The notes: generated from the sequence alone by a model not told the origin. 64,000 nt of DNA from JAHEEL01 sp963700375 (GCA_963700375.1 CAVOXF010000004.1:372001-436000), one strand, 5' to 3'; numbered from the stretch's first letter, positions 45,909 through 56,075 are shown. Made by a program: numbers and translations.

Positions 45909-46564
45909 TAGAGCATGTAGTGGAGGATGAAGGGATTCGAGACCCGTTCGCGACCGATCGTCGTCTCCGGGCCGTGCCCGGGGAGGACTCGCGTGTCGTC
46001 AGGGAGCGTCATCACCTGCGTCCGCATCGACTCCATCAGCGTACGAAAGTCGCCACCCGGCAAGTCGGAACGGCCGATCGCTCCCGCGAAGAGCTGGTCG
46101 CCCGAAAAGATCAGGCCCTCGTCCTCGACGACGAAGACGCAATGTCCGAGCGTGTGCCCCGGCGTGTGGCGCACCTCGAACTCGAAGCCCGCAAGGTTGA
46201 GCCGCTGCCCGTGCGCCAGATCCACAAAGCTCTCAGGCGGCGCGAACTCCTCGATGCCCGGTGGGACGAACCCGAAGATCGACCGAACCTGAGTCGCCGG
46301 ATCGGAGACCAGGTAGTCATCGTCCGGGTGGAGATACGCGCTCACCCCGGTCCGCTCGGTCACTCCGGCCGCTCCCCCGGCATGGTCGACATGGCCGTGG
46401 GTGACAAGCAACGCAACTGGGACGAGGTCGTGCGCAGTGAGCAGTCGGACGACGGCATCGACATCGGGCGGCGCGTCGACGATCACTGCCGGCCCGCCTC
46501 GCTCAGGAGCCATGACGTAGCAGTTGGTCGCTGCAGCCCAGAGTTCTGCCGAGGTGAGGATCAT
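45908..46564 (-). CDS. metallo-beta-lactamase-fold hydrolase (glyoxalase II-like)
   Basis: 218 residues with the metal motif THGHVDHAGG, the later ligands HTPGHTLGH and SGDQLF, and a final PGHGPETTIG. These are features of glyoxalase II-like thiolesterases, but the true substrate is unknown. The ATG overlaps the relA stop, and the relA-hydrolase-hisS order is conserved in actinobacteria. Its last residues and stop lie at the edge of the inverted-repeat element. Confidence 0.9.
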   Translation of the reverse strand: MILTSAELWAAATNCYVMAPERGGPAVIVDAPPDVDAVVRLLTAHDLVPVALLVTHGHVDHAGGAAGVTERTGVSAYLHPDDDYLVSDPATQVRSIFGFVPPGIEEFAPPESFVDLAHGQRLNLAGFEFEVRHTPGHTLGHCVFVVEDEGLIFSGDQLFAGAIGRSDLPGGDFRTLMESMRTQVMTLPDDTRVLPGHGPETTIGRERVSNPFILHYML

Positions 46565-48759
46565 CGGCCGCCGCCCGGCACCAGGCGGTACGACTCGTAC
46601 ACGCCGTCCACGGTGCGCATGTCGGAGAGCACCCGCTCGAGTTGGGCCGGATCCGACAATTCCACTTCGTAGCGGAGAAATGCCACCCGGTCGCGGCTTG
46701 CGATCGATGACGAGGTGTGGATGTTGGCTCCGTGATCGGCCAGTACGGCGGTGACATCACGCAGCAGGCGCGGACGGTCCAAAGCCTCGACCTGGATCCA
46801 CACGAGGAACGACCCTGATTGGCTGGGCGCCCACGCCACCTCGATGAGGCGCTCCGGCTGCTCCTCGAGCGAGCCGATGTTGGCGCAGTCGGTGCGGTGG
46901 ACGGAGACACCCCGGCCGACCGTCACGAAGCCCATGATGGGATCACCCGGCACCGGTCCGCAGCACCGAGCCAGGTTGACCAGAACATCGTCGAGTCCTT
47001 CGACGACAACGCCGCTGATGGGCCGCGCTCGCCGCTTCGTAGGGTCTACGAGCAGTCCGAACATCTCTTCGGTGTTGTCGTCCGAATCGGGCATCGCACG
47101 TCGCTCGAGGCGGTCGACCACGGTCTTGCCGCTGACCCGCCCTTCGCCAACGGCGCCGTAGAGATGGTCGAGATCGTTGAATCCGAGTTCCGCGGCGACC
47201 GTCAGCAAATCCTCGTCGTGACCGCTGAGCGGCATGGAGTGGCGCCGCAACTCCTTCGCCATCTCCTCGCGGCCGTGGGCGAGTGCCGTCTCCCTGCGCT
47301 CCTTCGCGAACCACTGGCGGATCTTCGCCGCCGCTCTCGCCGAGGTGACGAACTCGAGCCAGTCCCGACTAGGGTGCGCGTCTTCGGACTTCGAGGTCAG
47401 CACCTCGACGATATCGCCGGATTCGAGTTCGGTCGTGAGCGGAACGAGACGGCCGTTGACCTTCGCACCCACACACCGGTGGCCGACCTGGGTGTGAATG
47501 CGGTAGGCGAAGTCGACGGGCGTTGCTCCCCTCGACAGCGTGATCACCGCCCCCTTCGGCGTCAGAGCGAACACCTCGTCCTGGTAGAGGTCGAGCTTCA
47601 ACGCCTCGAAGAACTCGCCGGCGTCTGACGTGGCGTTCTGGAGGAACTTGATGTCTGCGACGAACGGTTCCGCCGAACCATCGTCGCCTTCCTTGTAGCG
47701 CCAGTGGGCGGCGATGCCGGCTTCCGCTCGCTCGTGCATCTCTTGCGTTCGGATCTGGACCTCGAGGCCCTTCCCGTCCGATCCGACGACGGTGGTGTGC
47801 AGCGACTGATACAGATTGAACTTCGGCATCGCGATGTAGTCCTTGAAGCGGCCTTGAATCGGCGCCCACATGGAGTGCACAAGGCCAAGTGCTGCATAGC
47901 AATCGCGAAGCTCGGGGACAATGATGCGGATCCCGATGAGGTCGTGGATCTCTTCGAACTCGAGTCCGGAGTCGACCATCTTCCGATAGATCGAGTACAC
48001 CAGTTTCGGCCTGCCCGTGATGGTCGCGTCGATGCCGGCATCGACAAGCGCTCTGCTCACCTCGGCCATCATCAGCGCAAGATGCTTCTCCCGCTCCGGA
48101 GCCCGCTGCCGAATCTGCTCCTCGAGCATCTTCCGGCGGGCCGGATACAGGGCAGCGAAACTCCGCTCTTCGAGTTCGTGCTTGATCTCCTGGACACCGA
48201 GTCGGTGGGCAAGTGGGGCGTAGACATCGAGCGTCTCCGAGGCAACGCGGCGCCGTTTCTCCTCCGGCAACGGATCGATCGTGCGCATGTTGTGGGTGCG
48301 ATCCGCGAGCTTGATCAAGAGCACCCGGATGTCTCTCGCCATCGCGACGGCCATCTTGCGAATCGTGGCCGCCTGCTGCTCTTCACGGCTCGAGAACTTG
48401 ATCCGGTCGAGCTTCGTCACACCGTCGACCAGCAGGGCCACTTCCCCACCGAAATCCGCTTCGATGCCTTCGAGGGTGATGTCCGTGTCCTCCACCACGT
48501 CGTGCAGCAGGGCCGCGACGATGGTCGCCGTGTCGAGGCCGAAGGTGGCGAGTATCTGGGCTACGGCGAGTGGATGGGCGATGTATGGGTCGCCGGTCCG
48601 CCGCATCTGCCCGGCGTGCGCCTCTGCAGCCACGCCGTAGGCGCGCCGAATCAGGTCGACATCGGTTCCCGGATGATGCTCTACGGCCACCTCGATCAGG
48701 TCCTCGAGCATCGCCTCGGGCGACCGCACCAGTTCTGCGGCTGCGACGGCTTCTGCCAT
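46561..48759 (-). CDS. relA: bifunctional (p)ppGpp synthetase / hydrolase (Rel)
   Basis: Stringent-response enzyme, 732 residues. The hydrolase HD domain is intact (YIAHPLAVAQIL, LLHDVVEDT). The synthetase domain (about 240-360) has GRPKLVYSIYRKM, and EIHDLIGIRIIV and FNLYQSLHTTVVG. TGS (about 390-450), a zinc-finger/helical region and a C-terminal ACT domain follow. As both activities look intact, this is a long bifunctional Rel. It lies 9 bases after secF. Confidence 0.96.
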   Translation of the reverse strand: MAEAVAAAELVRSPEAMLEDLIEVAVEHHPGTDVDLIRRAYGVAAEAHAGQMRRTGDPYIAHPLAVAQILATFGLDTATIVAALLHDVVEDTDITLEGIEADFGGEVALLVDGVTKLDRIKFSSREEQQAATIRKMAVAMARDIRVLLIKLADRTHNMRTIDPLPEEKRRRVASETLDVYAPLAHRLGVQEIKHELEERSFAALYPARRKMLEEQIRQRAPEREKHLALMMAEVSRALVDAGIDATITGRPKLVYSIYRKMVDSGLEFEEIHDLIGIRIIVPELRDCYAALGLVHSMWAPIQGRFKDYIAMPKFNLYQSLHTTVVGSDGKGLEVQIRTQEMHERAEAGIAAHWRYKEGDDGSAEPFVADIKFLQNATSDAGEFFEALKLDLYQDEVFALTPKGAVITLSRGATPVDFAYRIHTQVGHRCVGAKVNGRLVPLTTELESGDIVEVLTSKSEDAHPSRDWLEFVTSARAAAKIRQWFAKERRETALAHGREEMAKELRRHSMPLSGHDEDLLTVAAELGFNDLDHLYGAVGEGRVSGKTVVDRLERRAMPDSDDNTEEMFGLLVDPTKRRARPISGVVVEGLDDVLVNLARCCGPVPGDPIMGFVTVGRGVSVHRTDCANIGSLEEQPERLIEVAWAPSQSGSFLVWIQVEALDRPRLLRDVTAVLADHGANIHTSSSIASRDRVAFLRYEVELSDPAQLERVLSDMRTVDGVYESYRLVPGGGR

Positions 48760-48768
48760 CCAGAGAGT

Positions 48769-49857
48769 CTACCGACGCTTCTTGCGCTTCCGAGGGGCAC
48801 GGGCCGTTGCACCGCTCGCCTGTCCCGAGACGACCGACGCAGCCGGCGCGACGGGTGCCACGGGTGCAGCCGGAGCGGGAGCATCGCTGGGCGATCCGCC
48901 GTCCGAACCGACCTTGCGCTTGCGCGCCGCCCGCTTCTTCGCGGTCTGCCATTCGGGTTCCCGCTCCTTCCACATTGCCAGCAGCGGGGCCGCAACGAAG
49001 ATGGATGACAACGTGCCGATCGCGATACCGATAAACAGGGCGAGCGCAAACTCGCGCAGCGTCTCGGCCCCGAACGCAAACGAACCGACGAAGAGCAGCG
49101 AACCGACGGGGATCAGCGACGTGAGTGACGTGTTGATCGATCTCATCAACACCTGGTTCATCGACGTGTTGACGATCTCGCTGAACGTATAGCGATCGTG
49201 CATCAACTCTACGTTCTCGTTCACCTTGTCGAACACCACCACGGTGTCGTAGAGGGAGTATCCGAGGATGGTGAGCAGCGCGATCACCGTCGCCGGCGTC
49301 ACGGTGAACCCGAGAGCGGCAAAGAGTCCCGCGGTGATGATGAGGTCGTGGAACAGAGCGGCCAGCGCCGCGCCCGCCATCTTCCATTCGAAGCGCCACG
49401 TGATGAACAGCGCGACGATCAGCAGGAAGACCACGAGCGCCTCGATGGCAGCCCTTGTGACCTCGGCGCCGAATGTCGGACCGACGGCGTCGATCGTCAC
49501 CTCGTTGACGGGAACGCCGGCAACCGATGCCGCCACGCCGATCAACTCATCCTGGCTCGCAGCGTCGAGCGCCTCGGTCTGGATGAGGATGTAGCCCTCG
49601 CCTGTGAGCTGAACTCGCGCACCGCTCTCGCCAACGGCCGCGAGTGCAGCACGTACCTCTGCAATATCGGCATTGGACTGGTTCTCAACGGTGACGACCA
49701 CGCCGCCGGTGAAGTCGATGCTCAGGTTCAGTGGCCGCACCAGCAGCAGCAATAGCGACAGCACGACCATGACGAGCGAGACCGAGAGGGTCTTCTTCGA
49801 GATGCCCACGAAGTCGAAGTGGGTCTCACCGCGGTACATCCTGGTGAAGACGCTCAT
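48769..49857 (-). CDS. secF: protein translocase subunit SecF
   Basis: 362 residues. N-terminal membrane segment, periplasmic P4 domain (SIDFTGGVVVTVENQ) and a five-helix RND-like membrane block (ALFHDLIITAGLFAALGFTV; ILGYSLYDTVVVFDKVNEN). After the membrane part there is a long cytoplasmic tail rich in Ala, Pro, Lys and Arg (about 285-362), ending RKRKKRR, probably disordered. It overlaps secD by 4 bases. Confidence 0.96.
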   Translation of the reverse strand: MSVFTRMYRGETHFDFVGISKKTLSVSLVMVVLSLLLLLVRPLNLSIDFTGGVVVTVENQSNADIAEVRAALAAVGESGARVQLTGEGYILIQTEALDAASQDELIGVAASVAGVPVNEVTIDAVGPTFGAEVTRAAIEALVVFLLIVALFITWRFEWKMAGAALAALFHDLIITAGLFAALGFTVTPATVIALLTILGYSLYDTVVVFDKVNENVELMHDRYTFSEIVNTSMNQVLMRSINTSLTSLIPVGSLLFVGSFAFGAETLREFALALFIGIAIGTLSSIFVAAPLLAMWKEREPEWQTAKKRAARKRKVGSDGGSPSDAPAPAAPVAPVAPAASVVSGQASGATARAPRKRKKRR

Positions 49858-51338
49858 GGTGTCACCTCCACCGCGTCAGGTCTCGGGGTAGATCGTCTGC
49901 CCTTCCCCATGGCGCCGCGGAGGGAGAACCAACCTCCCTCTCCGAGCGCCGAGCGCCCGAGCAGCCAGGTCGACGGCCGGGTGTAGAAGTACGACACGAA
50001 CACGTCGACGATGGTGGCAATGCCGAGGGTGAGGGCGAAGCCTTTCACCGGCCCGACCGCCAGCAACCACAGCAGCACGGCGGCGAGGAACGTCACCGTA
50101 TCGCCCTTGAGAATCGTGCTGAAGGCGCCCGGATAGGCGTGGTCGATCGCGCCGCGCAACGGTCGCCCTTCGTGGAACTCTTCCTTTACGCGCTCGAAGT
50201 ACACGATGTAGGAGTCCAGCGTTATCCCGATCGACACCACGACACCCGTCACACCGGCAAGCGTCAGGGTGGTCCCTTGCATCTCTCCCATGAGGATGAT
50301 GATGCCGACGAGCAGCGAACCGAACACGGTGAGGCCGACGACGGCAATCACACCGAGGACCCGGTAGTAGATGATCATGTATATGGCGACGATGGCCAGG
50401 CCGAGCAGACCGGCGATGAGGCCGGCCCGTAGCGAGTCTGCGCCGAGCGATGCAGAAACCGACTCGACTCGCTCGCGCTCGAACGTGGTCGGCAGGGCAC
50501 CGTAGTTGAGGATGGCTGCAAGGTCTTCCGCGTCGGCCTGGGGCGATTCGGACGAACCGATGGTGATGATCACCTGGTTCGGATCGAGGCCCTCGTCGGG
50601 GTTGACCTCGGCTGCCACCTCGGGGGCCGACGAAACCACGCCGTCGACAACGATCGCGAGTTGCCGCTGTGGGGAGTTGAGCGGATACGAGGCGAGTTCG
50701 CCGGTCGCACTGCGGAACTTCTCGCCGCCATCGGAGGTGAACTCTGGAACGACGACCCACGCGCCTGCGCCGCCGGCACCGCCGGTTCCGCTGAACTGTG
50801 CGCGGCCGCCCTTCATGTCGACGCCCGTCAAGAAGGCCGGACCGACAACGTAGACGGCGAAACCGTCGTCACTCGGCAGATAGGCGATCTCGGCAGTGAC
50901 GTCATCCGGATCCGACAGACCCGTCACCGGGTCGAGGTTGTCGGGATGGTCGCCTTCGGGGTCGGTCAGGGCCGGGCTCTCCTGGACGATCTCGTAGACC
51001 GGCCGGAAGGACATCTGGCCGGTCGTACCGACTGCCTCCAACGCGCGGTCGCGGTCTTCGACACCAGGCAGTTGGACCACGATCGAGCGTTCGCCCTGCA
51101 CGGAGATCTCGGGTTCCTGAACGGAACCGAGACCCTCGATACGACGACGCATGATCTCAACGGCGGCATCGAGCGTGTCGGCGTCCGTCCCCTCGGGGCC
51201 CACGAGCACCACGGCGAAGCCGCCCTGGAGGTCGAGGCCGAGTTTTGGGGCCCATCCGGCAATCAGCATCGCTCCGAGTGACCCCCACGCGATGGCGAGG
51301 GTCACGATCAGGGTGATGAGCGCTTTCTTGCGACTCAC
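49854..51338 (-). CDS. secD: protein translocase subunit SecD
   Basis: 494 residues. Works with SecF to use the proton gradient in late protein export. GLDLQGGFAVVL at the N-terminus, a large external P1 domain (about 40-290) and six membrane segments with GVTGVVVSIGITLDSYIVYFERVKEE. The GTG start overlaps the yajC stop. An insertion rich in Gly/Ala (TGGAGGAGAW) is present in P1. Confidence 0.96.
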   Translation of the reverse strand: MSRKKALITLIVTLAIAWGSLGAMLIAGWAPKLGLDLQGGFAVVLVGPEGTDADTLDAAVEIMRRRIEGLGSVQEPEISVQGERSIVVQLPGVEDRDRALEAVGTTGQMSFRPVYEIVQESPALTDPEGDHPDNLDPVTGLSDPDDVTAEIAYLPSDDGFAVYVVGPAFLTGVDMKGGRAQFSGTGGAGGAGAWVVVPEFTSDGGEKFRSATGELASYPLNSPQRQLAIVVDGVVSSAPEVAAEVNPDEGLDPNQVIITIGSSESPQADAEDLAAILNYGALPTTFERERVESVSASLGADSLRAGLIAGLLGLAIVAIYMIIYYRVLGVIAVVGLTVFGSLLVGIIILMGEMQGTTLTLAGVTGVVVSIGITLDSYIVYFERVKEEFHEGRPLRGAIDHAYPGAFSTILKGDTVTFLAAVLLWLLAVGPVKGFALTLGIATIVDVFVSYFYTRPSTWLLGRSALGEGGWFSLRGAMGKGRRSTPRPDAVEVTP

Positions 51339-51658
51339 TACGAATCATCTCCGATGCGCTCGGAGATCGCCCGCTTCGCCATCCTCATGGTCGTCCCTCC
51401 ACCGATGTCGATCGTGAACGTCTCATCGTCTTCGGATCGGATCGTTCCATAGATCCCGCCGATCGTCCTGACCTCGTCGCCGATGGAGATGGAATCGCGA
51501 AGCTCCTGTGCCTTCTTCGCCCTGCGACGTTGTGGCAGCACGAGCAGCAGGTAGAAGAGACCCCCGAGAACCGCGATCGGCAGCAGGAACCCGAGAGCGC
51601 TTCCGCTGCTCTCGGACTGCGCGACGACGACCGTCGAGATGCTGGACAGATTCAGCAC
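51338..51658 (-). CDS. yajC: preprotein translocase subunit YajC
   Basis: 106 residues: one membrane helix (about 22-41), then the signature PQRRRAKKAQELRDSISIGDEVRTIGGIYG. A GTG start follows GGAGG closely. It is the first gene of yajC-secD-secF-relA; 69 bases without clear features separate it from tgt. Confidence 0.95.
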   Translation of the reverse strand: MLNLSSISTVVVAQSESSGSALGFLLPIAVLGGLFYLLLVLPQRRRAKKAQELRDSISIGDEVRTIGGIYGTIRSEDDETFTIDIGGGTTMRMAKRAISERIGDDS

Positions 51659-51727
51659 TGGATCCTCCGTTCGGTGGGCCGGCTTGGGCGGCAGGGAAAG
51701 CGCCGGAACTCTAGCCGCGAGAGCGAT

Positions 51728-52831
51728 CTAGTCCCCCATCCTGGCACGCTCGATGCTTCGTCGGAAGTCAACGAAACGGCCCTCGGAGATTGCCGCCCTG
51801 GCGCCCCGCAGCAGATCGAACGTGTATGTGAGGTTGTGCAGCGTGAGCAGGCGATCGGCAAGGGGTTCGTTCGTCGTGTAGAGGTGGCGGATATAGCCGC
51901 GCGAGTACCGCCGGCATGTCAGGCACGTGCACGCGGAGTCCACAGGCTCGTCGCTGAGTATCCATTCGGCACGCTTGATCGAGAAGTCGCCGTCGCGGGT
52001 CAACGCCTTGCCGTGTCGGGCGAGGCGAGTGGGGATCACGCAGTCGAACAGATCCACCCCACGCTCGATCGCAGCGAGCATGCCTCCGGTATCCCCAAGG
52101 CCCATCACATACCGGACGGCCTGTGGCGGGAGATGGGGAATCGCGGCGTCGAGGGCGAGGTCTCGTTGCTCAGCTGTCTCCCCGACCGCGAGGCCACCGA
52201 TGCCGAAGCCTGGAAATCCCAGCGCACCGATGGCTTGGGCCGACTCTTCGCGGAGGTCGGGTTCGGCCCCTCCCTGGACGATTCCAAACAGCGCCCGATC
52301 GTCTCGACGCTTCGCGAGCAGCGCACGCTCGGCCCATCGGTGGGTCCGGTGCATAGCGTCCTCCGCGTCTTTGCGCGTCGATGGCAGAGGAACGGGGACG
52401 TCCAGGGCCATCGCAATGTCCGACCCCAGGGCCTCCTGAACGGCGACCGCCTTCTCCGGCGTCAACTCGACGCGGGCCCCGTCGTACGTACTGCGGAAGA
52501 CGAGGCCTTCTTCGCTGATCTTGGGGTCGAGCGACAGAACCTGGTACCCCCCGCTGTCGGTGAGGATCGGCCCGTCCCAGGCCATGAATCCGTGCAGTTC
52601 ACCGAGTTGCGAGACCACCGCCTCTCCCGGGCGCAACATCAGGTGGTATGTGTTCGACAGAACGATCTGGGCTCCGACGGTTCTGAGGTCCTCGACGTCC
52701 ATGGTCTTGACGGTTGCCCTCGTCCCGACGGGCATGAAGTTCGGCGTCTGAACGTCACCGTGCGGTGTCCGCATCGTCCCGGTGCGGGCCCTGCCGGCTG
52801 CGGCGCCGGGCTCCCACGTCACAGCGCTCAT
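51728..52831 (-). CDS. tgt: queuine tRNA-ribosyltransferase
   Basis: Exchanges guanine 34 for the queuosine precursor. 367 residues, with the substrate pocket LTDSGGYQVLSL, FDCVIPTRLARHG, and zinc ligands C-x-C-x2-C followed by a His (CTCLTCRRYSRGYIRH). The start overlaps the queA stop. Precursor genes queC/D/E/F are not in this window. Confidence 0.96.
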   Translation of the reverse strand: MSAVTWEPGAAAGRARTGTMRTPHGDVQTPNFMPVGTRATVKTMDVEDLRTVGAQIVLSNTYHLMLRPGEAVVSQLGELHGFMAWDGPILTDSGGYQVLSLDPKISEEGLVFRSTYDGARVELTPEKAVAVQEALGSDIAMALDVPVPLPSTRKDAEDAMHRTHRWAERALLAKRRDDRALFGIVQGGAEPDLREESAQAIGALGFPGFGIGGLAVGETAEQRDLALDAAIPHLPPQAVRYVMGLGDTGGMLAAIERGVDLFDCVIPTRLARHGKALTRDGDFSIKRAEWILSDEPVDSACTCLTCRRYSRGYIRHLYTTNEPLADRLLTLHNLTYTFDLLRGARAAISEGRFVDFRRSIERARMGD

Positions 52832-53838
52832 TGCCCAACCTCGATGAACATGGCATCTCCGAACGAAAGGAAGCGGTACCCGGAATCGAGCGCGTGAGCG
52901 TAGACCTCTCGCCAGGTCGGCCCGAGAAGCGCCGCGATCATGACGATCAAGGTCGTCCGCGGCGCGTGGAAGTTGGTGATGACCGCGTCGACCACTTTGG
53001 CGTGGTACCCGGGTGTGATGAACAGGTCCGTGGACCCCGACGAAGGCAGGATGGTCCCGTTCGAGTCGGCGGCGGTCTCAAGCGTCCTCACCACGGTCGT
53101 TCCGACAGCGACCACCCGCGACCGTCGCCGTTTCGCGTTGGCGATCGCTGCAGCTGCAGCGGACGGCACGGTGTAGCGCTCGCGGTGCATCTCGTGGTCC
53201 GCGATCGGCCCGTCCTCCATCGGACGGAACGTATCGAGGCCGACCTCGAGATCCACCTCAGCGAACTCGATGCCTCGTGTGCGCATGGCGTGGACCAGCG
53301 CCGGCGTGAAGTGGAGGGCTGCGGTCGGAGCGGCAGCGGACCCAACCGTCGTCGCGAACATGGTCTGGTACCGCTCGGCGTCGTTGAGTGTCCCGTGGAA
53401 GTACGGCGGAAGCGGAATCTCTCCGAGTGTCTCGAGCACCTGCTCAACCGATTCCTGCGACTCGATCTCCACCGTCACCACGCCGCGGTCGGGATCGGTC
53501 ACAACAACGATCGCGAGCGGACCGGCCGTCAGTCGCGTGCCGATTCGGATGCGCCTGGCCGGGCGAACCATGGCCTCCCACACGTGCTCGGACACCCACT
53601 TCGTGAGGAGGAGCTCCACCTGACCACCGGTCTGCTTTGTCGCAAAGACGCGAGCCGGACGGACCCTCGTCTTGTTCACGACCACCAGGTCGCCTGGTTC
53701 CAGAAGCTGGGGCAGATCAACAAACGCTCGATCCTCGAGGGTCGACGCAACCAACAGCCGCGCCGAATCCCGAGGCTCGATCGCCTCTTGAGCGATAGAG
53801 CCGGCGGGAAGGTCGTAGTCGAACGCAGCCGTGTCCAT
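52828..53838 (-). CDS. queA: S-adenosylmethionine:tRNA ribosyltransferase-isomerase
   Basis: Penultimate queuosine step. 336 residues beginning FDYDLPAGSIAQEAIEPRDSARLL (family N-terminus), then VVVNKTRVRPARVFATK, PPYFHGTLNDAERYQT, and TPGYHAKVVDAVITNFHAPRTTL. It precedes tgt in a two-gene unit. The 145-base gap to ruvB contains only an imperfect direct repeat around GAGGACCTGCG. Confidence 0.95.
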   Translation of the reverse strand: MDTAAFDYDLPAGSIAQEAIEPRDSARLLVASTLEDRAFVDLPQLLEPGDLVVVNKTRVRPARVFATKQTGGQVELLLTKWVSEHVWEAMVRPARRIRIGTRLTAGPLAIVVVTDPDRGVVTVEIESQESVEQVLETLGEIPLPPYFHGTLNDAERYQTMFATTVGSAAAPTAALHFTPALVHAMRTRGIEFAEVDLEVGLDTFRPMEDGPIADHEMHRERYTVPSAAAAAIANAKRRRSRVVAVGTTVVRTLETAADSNGTILPSSGSTDLFITPGYHAKVVDAVITNFHAPRTTLIVMIAALLGPTWREVYAHALDSGYRFLSFGDAMFIEVGQ

Positions 53839-53983
53839 GAAATCGAGAAGATAAGGGGTCCGAGCCGCCAGTCGCCAGTCGCCGGTGGCTGAGGACCTGC
53901 GGAGAACGGACTCCGGTCAAGAGAAGAGCCCGTGTGCTCAGGACCTGCGTCAGCGGACTGACGTCTGGGGAGTGGGGACCTCC

Positions 53984-55015
53984 TCAGTCCAGCAACGTCC
54001 CTTGCGGTTCCGGGATCACTTCGCGCGGCACGCCCAGATGCTCATATGCTCGTTCGGTTGCGATGCGGCCTCGCGGCGTGCGTTGCAGGAAGCCCTCGAG
54101 GAGCAGGAACGGTTCGTAGGCGTCTTCGACCGTCTCGGGATCCTCACCGACCGCGATCGCGAGCGTCGAGAGGCCAACGGGGCCGCCGCCGAACTTCACG
54201 ATGATCGCGTCCAGGATCGCCCGGTCGACCTTGTCGAGCCCCATGGCGTCGACCTCGAACACCTCGAGTGCGCGATCGGCAACTTCGTCGTCAACGTGCC
54301 CATCGGCGCGCACTGAGGCGTAGTCGCGAACGCGCCGCAGCAACCGGTTCGCAACGCGCGGCGTGCCGCGGCTTCGCCTGGCAATCGTCTCAGACCCCGA
54401 CTCGGTGATGTCGACACTGAGAATGTCTGCGGAGCGGTGGAGGATGGCCGCGAGGTCGGAGGGTTCGTAATAGTCGATGCGCGCAACGTATCCGAACCTG
54501 TCTCGCAGCGGCGGCGCAACACGCCCGACGCGTGTCGTGGCGCCCACCAGCGTGAACGGCGGTAGGTCGATCTTGATCGATCGGGCGGCCGGACCCTTTC
54601 CGACGACGATGTCGAGTTGGAAGTCCTCCATGGCCGGGTACAGCACCTCTTCGACCTGGCGTGGCAGACGGTGGATCTCGTCGATGAACAGGACGTCACC
54701 GGCTTCGAGGTTGGTGATCACCGCTGCAAGATCTCCCGGGCGGTCGAGCGCCGGACCCGATGTCCCGCGGAATCGTGCACCCATCTCTTCGGCGAGGATC
54801 CCCGCGAGCGACGTCTTGCCGAGACCGGGCGGGCCCGAGAAGAGCACGTGGTCGATCGCCTCACCGCGCCCCCGGGCGGCCTCGATCAGGATCGCCAGGC
54901 GCTCTTTGAGAGCGCTCTGCCCGACGAATTCGTCCATCTTCCTCGGCCGCAGACCAATCTCGATGGCTTCATCCTCGGGCGTTGGCTCACCGGTGAGGAG
55001 GCCCTCGTCCCTCAT
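53984..55015 (-). CDS. ruvB: Holliday junction branch migration helicase RuvB
   Basis: AAA+ motor, 343 residues. LRPRKMDEFVGQ, Walker A GPPGLGKTSLAG, Walker B LFIDEIHRL, sensor ATTRVGRVAPPLRDRFGY and the C-terminal winged helix (QRTPRGRIATERAYEHLG). It overlaps ruvA by 4 bases. Confidence 0.98.
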   Translation of the reverse strand: MRDEGLLTGEPTPEDEAIEIGLRPRKMDEFVGQSALKERLAILIEAARGRGEAIDHVLFSGPPGLGKTSLAGILAEEMGARFRGTSGPALDRPGDLAAVITNLEAGDVLFIDEIHRLPRQVEEVLYPAMEDFQLDIVVGKGPAARSIKIDLPPFTLVGATTRVGRVAPPLRDRFGYVARIDYYEPSDLAAILHRSADILSVDITESGSETIARRSRGTPRVANRLLRRVRDYASVRADGHVDDEVADRALEVFEVDAMGLDKVDRAILDAIIVKFGGGPVGLSTLAIAVGEDPETVEDAYEPFLLLEGFLQRTPRGRIATERAYEHLGVPREVIPEPQGTLLD

Positions 55016-55590
55016 CCCTCACCTCGCTTGCCGAGCGTTTGGAGCGAATGGCGCAGCATCTCTCCGACGGGAACATCCGGTGGGAGATCTCGCAGGGCGA
55101 CGCCGATCTCCTCAGGCTGGTAACCAAGGCCTTCGAGGGCGGACCGGACTTCGGAGAGGGGGCCGGAGAGCTGCAGATCTCCATCGGGGACCTCGAGCTT
55201 GGGGCGAAGCTCGAGCAGGAGCTTCTGGGCCGTGCGCTTGCCGATGCCCGGGACCGACGTGAGCGCCGCAACATCGTCGGTGGCCACGACGCGACGCAGG
55301 TCGTCCGATGTCATCGTCGCGAGAATCGAGAGACCGACCTTCGGGCCGATGCCAGATGTACCGAGGAGCAGCCGGAAGAGGTTGCGATCGTCCGCCGCGG
55401 TGAAGCCGTACAGCGCCATCTGATCCTCTCGAACGTGGAGGTGCGTGTGCAGCACGACCTCGGATCCGAGACCGGGAAGCTCCACGAACGTACGACTGGT
55501 GACCGCCACCTCGTAGCCAACTCCCGCGACATCGAGGATCAATGAGTCGCCGTGGATGGATGCGAGCGTGCCTCGCAGTCGTCCGATCAT
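55012..55590 (-). CDS. ruvA: Holliday junction DNA-binding protein RuvA
   Basis: 192 residues. N-terminal OB fold (MIGRLRGTLASIHGDSLILD), tandem helix-hairpin-helix motifs (VPGIGKRTAQKLLLELRPK) and the C-terminal RuvB-contact domain. The ATG at 55590 overlaps the ruvC stop as ATGA; the longer open frame upstream lies within ruvC. Confidence 0.97.
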   Translation of the reverse strand: MIGRLRGTLASIHGDSLILDVAGVGYEVAVTSRTFVELPGLGSEVVLHTHLHVREDQMALYGFTAADDRNLFRLLLGTSGIGPKVGLSILATMTSDDLRRVVATDDVAALTSVPGIGKRTAQKLLLELRPKLEVPDGDLQLSGPLSEVRSALEGLGYQPEEIGVALRDLPPDVPVGEMLRHSLQTLGKRGEG

Positions 55591-56075
55591 GAGACCCTCG
55601 CATTCAACGTTCGGTGCTGAACGTGGCACAGCGCCACGGCCAGCGCATCTGCGGCGTCCGCCGGACTCGGAGCGCTCGGGAGGTGAAGGCGCATCGCAAC
55701 CACCCGCTGCATCTGTTGCTTGTCTGCGACACCGGAACCCGTCAACGCCATCTTCACCGCGGACGGTGTGTATTCAGCGGTCTCGAGGCGAGCCTCCGAC
55801 AGGACGAGCAATGCGATCCCTGACGCCCGGGCGACGGACATCGCGGTCTGGAGGTTGTTGTTCACAAAGACCTGTTCGATCGCCGCGGCCTGCGGCTCGT
55901 ACTCGGCGACGATCTCTCGCAGATCGCGAGCCAGTTCGACGAACCGCTCTCCGAGCGGCTGCGCCGGATCGGTGCGGATGACGCCTGCGGCAACCGCGCG
56001 TTCCGTGCTTCCGGTTGATTCAATGATTCCGTATCCGGTGCGCGTGAGGCCCGGGTCGATACCCAATACGAACAT
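55587..56075 (-). CDS. ruvC: crossover junction endonuclease RuvC
   Basis: Resolves Holliday junctions. About 162 residues from ATG at 56075 (MFVLGIDPGLTRTGYGIIE). Catalytic acids are seen in GIDPG, AIEQVF and PADAADALAVALCH. The ATG has no Shine-Dalgarno, but TACGAT lies 9 bases before it, so a leaderless start is possible. A GTG at 56114 would add 13 non-conserved residues. Confidence 0.95.
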   Translation of the reverse strand: MFVLGIDPGLTRTGYGIIESTGSTERAVAAGVIRTDPAQPLGERFVELARDLREIVAEYEPQAAAIEQVFVNNNLQTAMSVARASGIALLVLSEARLETAEYTPSAVKMALTGSGVADKQQMQRVVAMRLHLPSAPSPADAADALAVALCHVQHRTLNARVS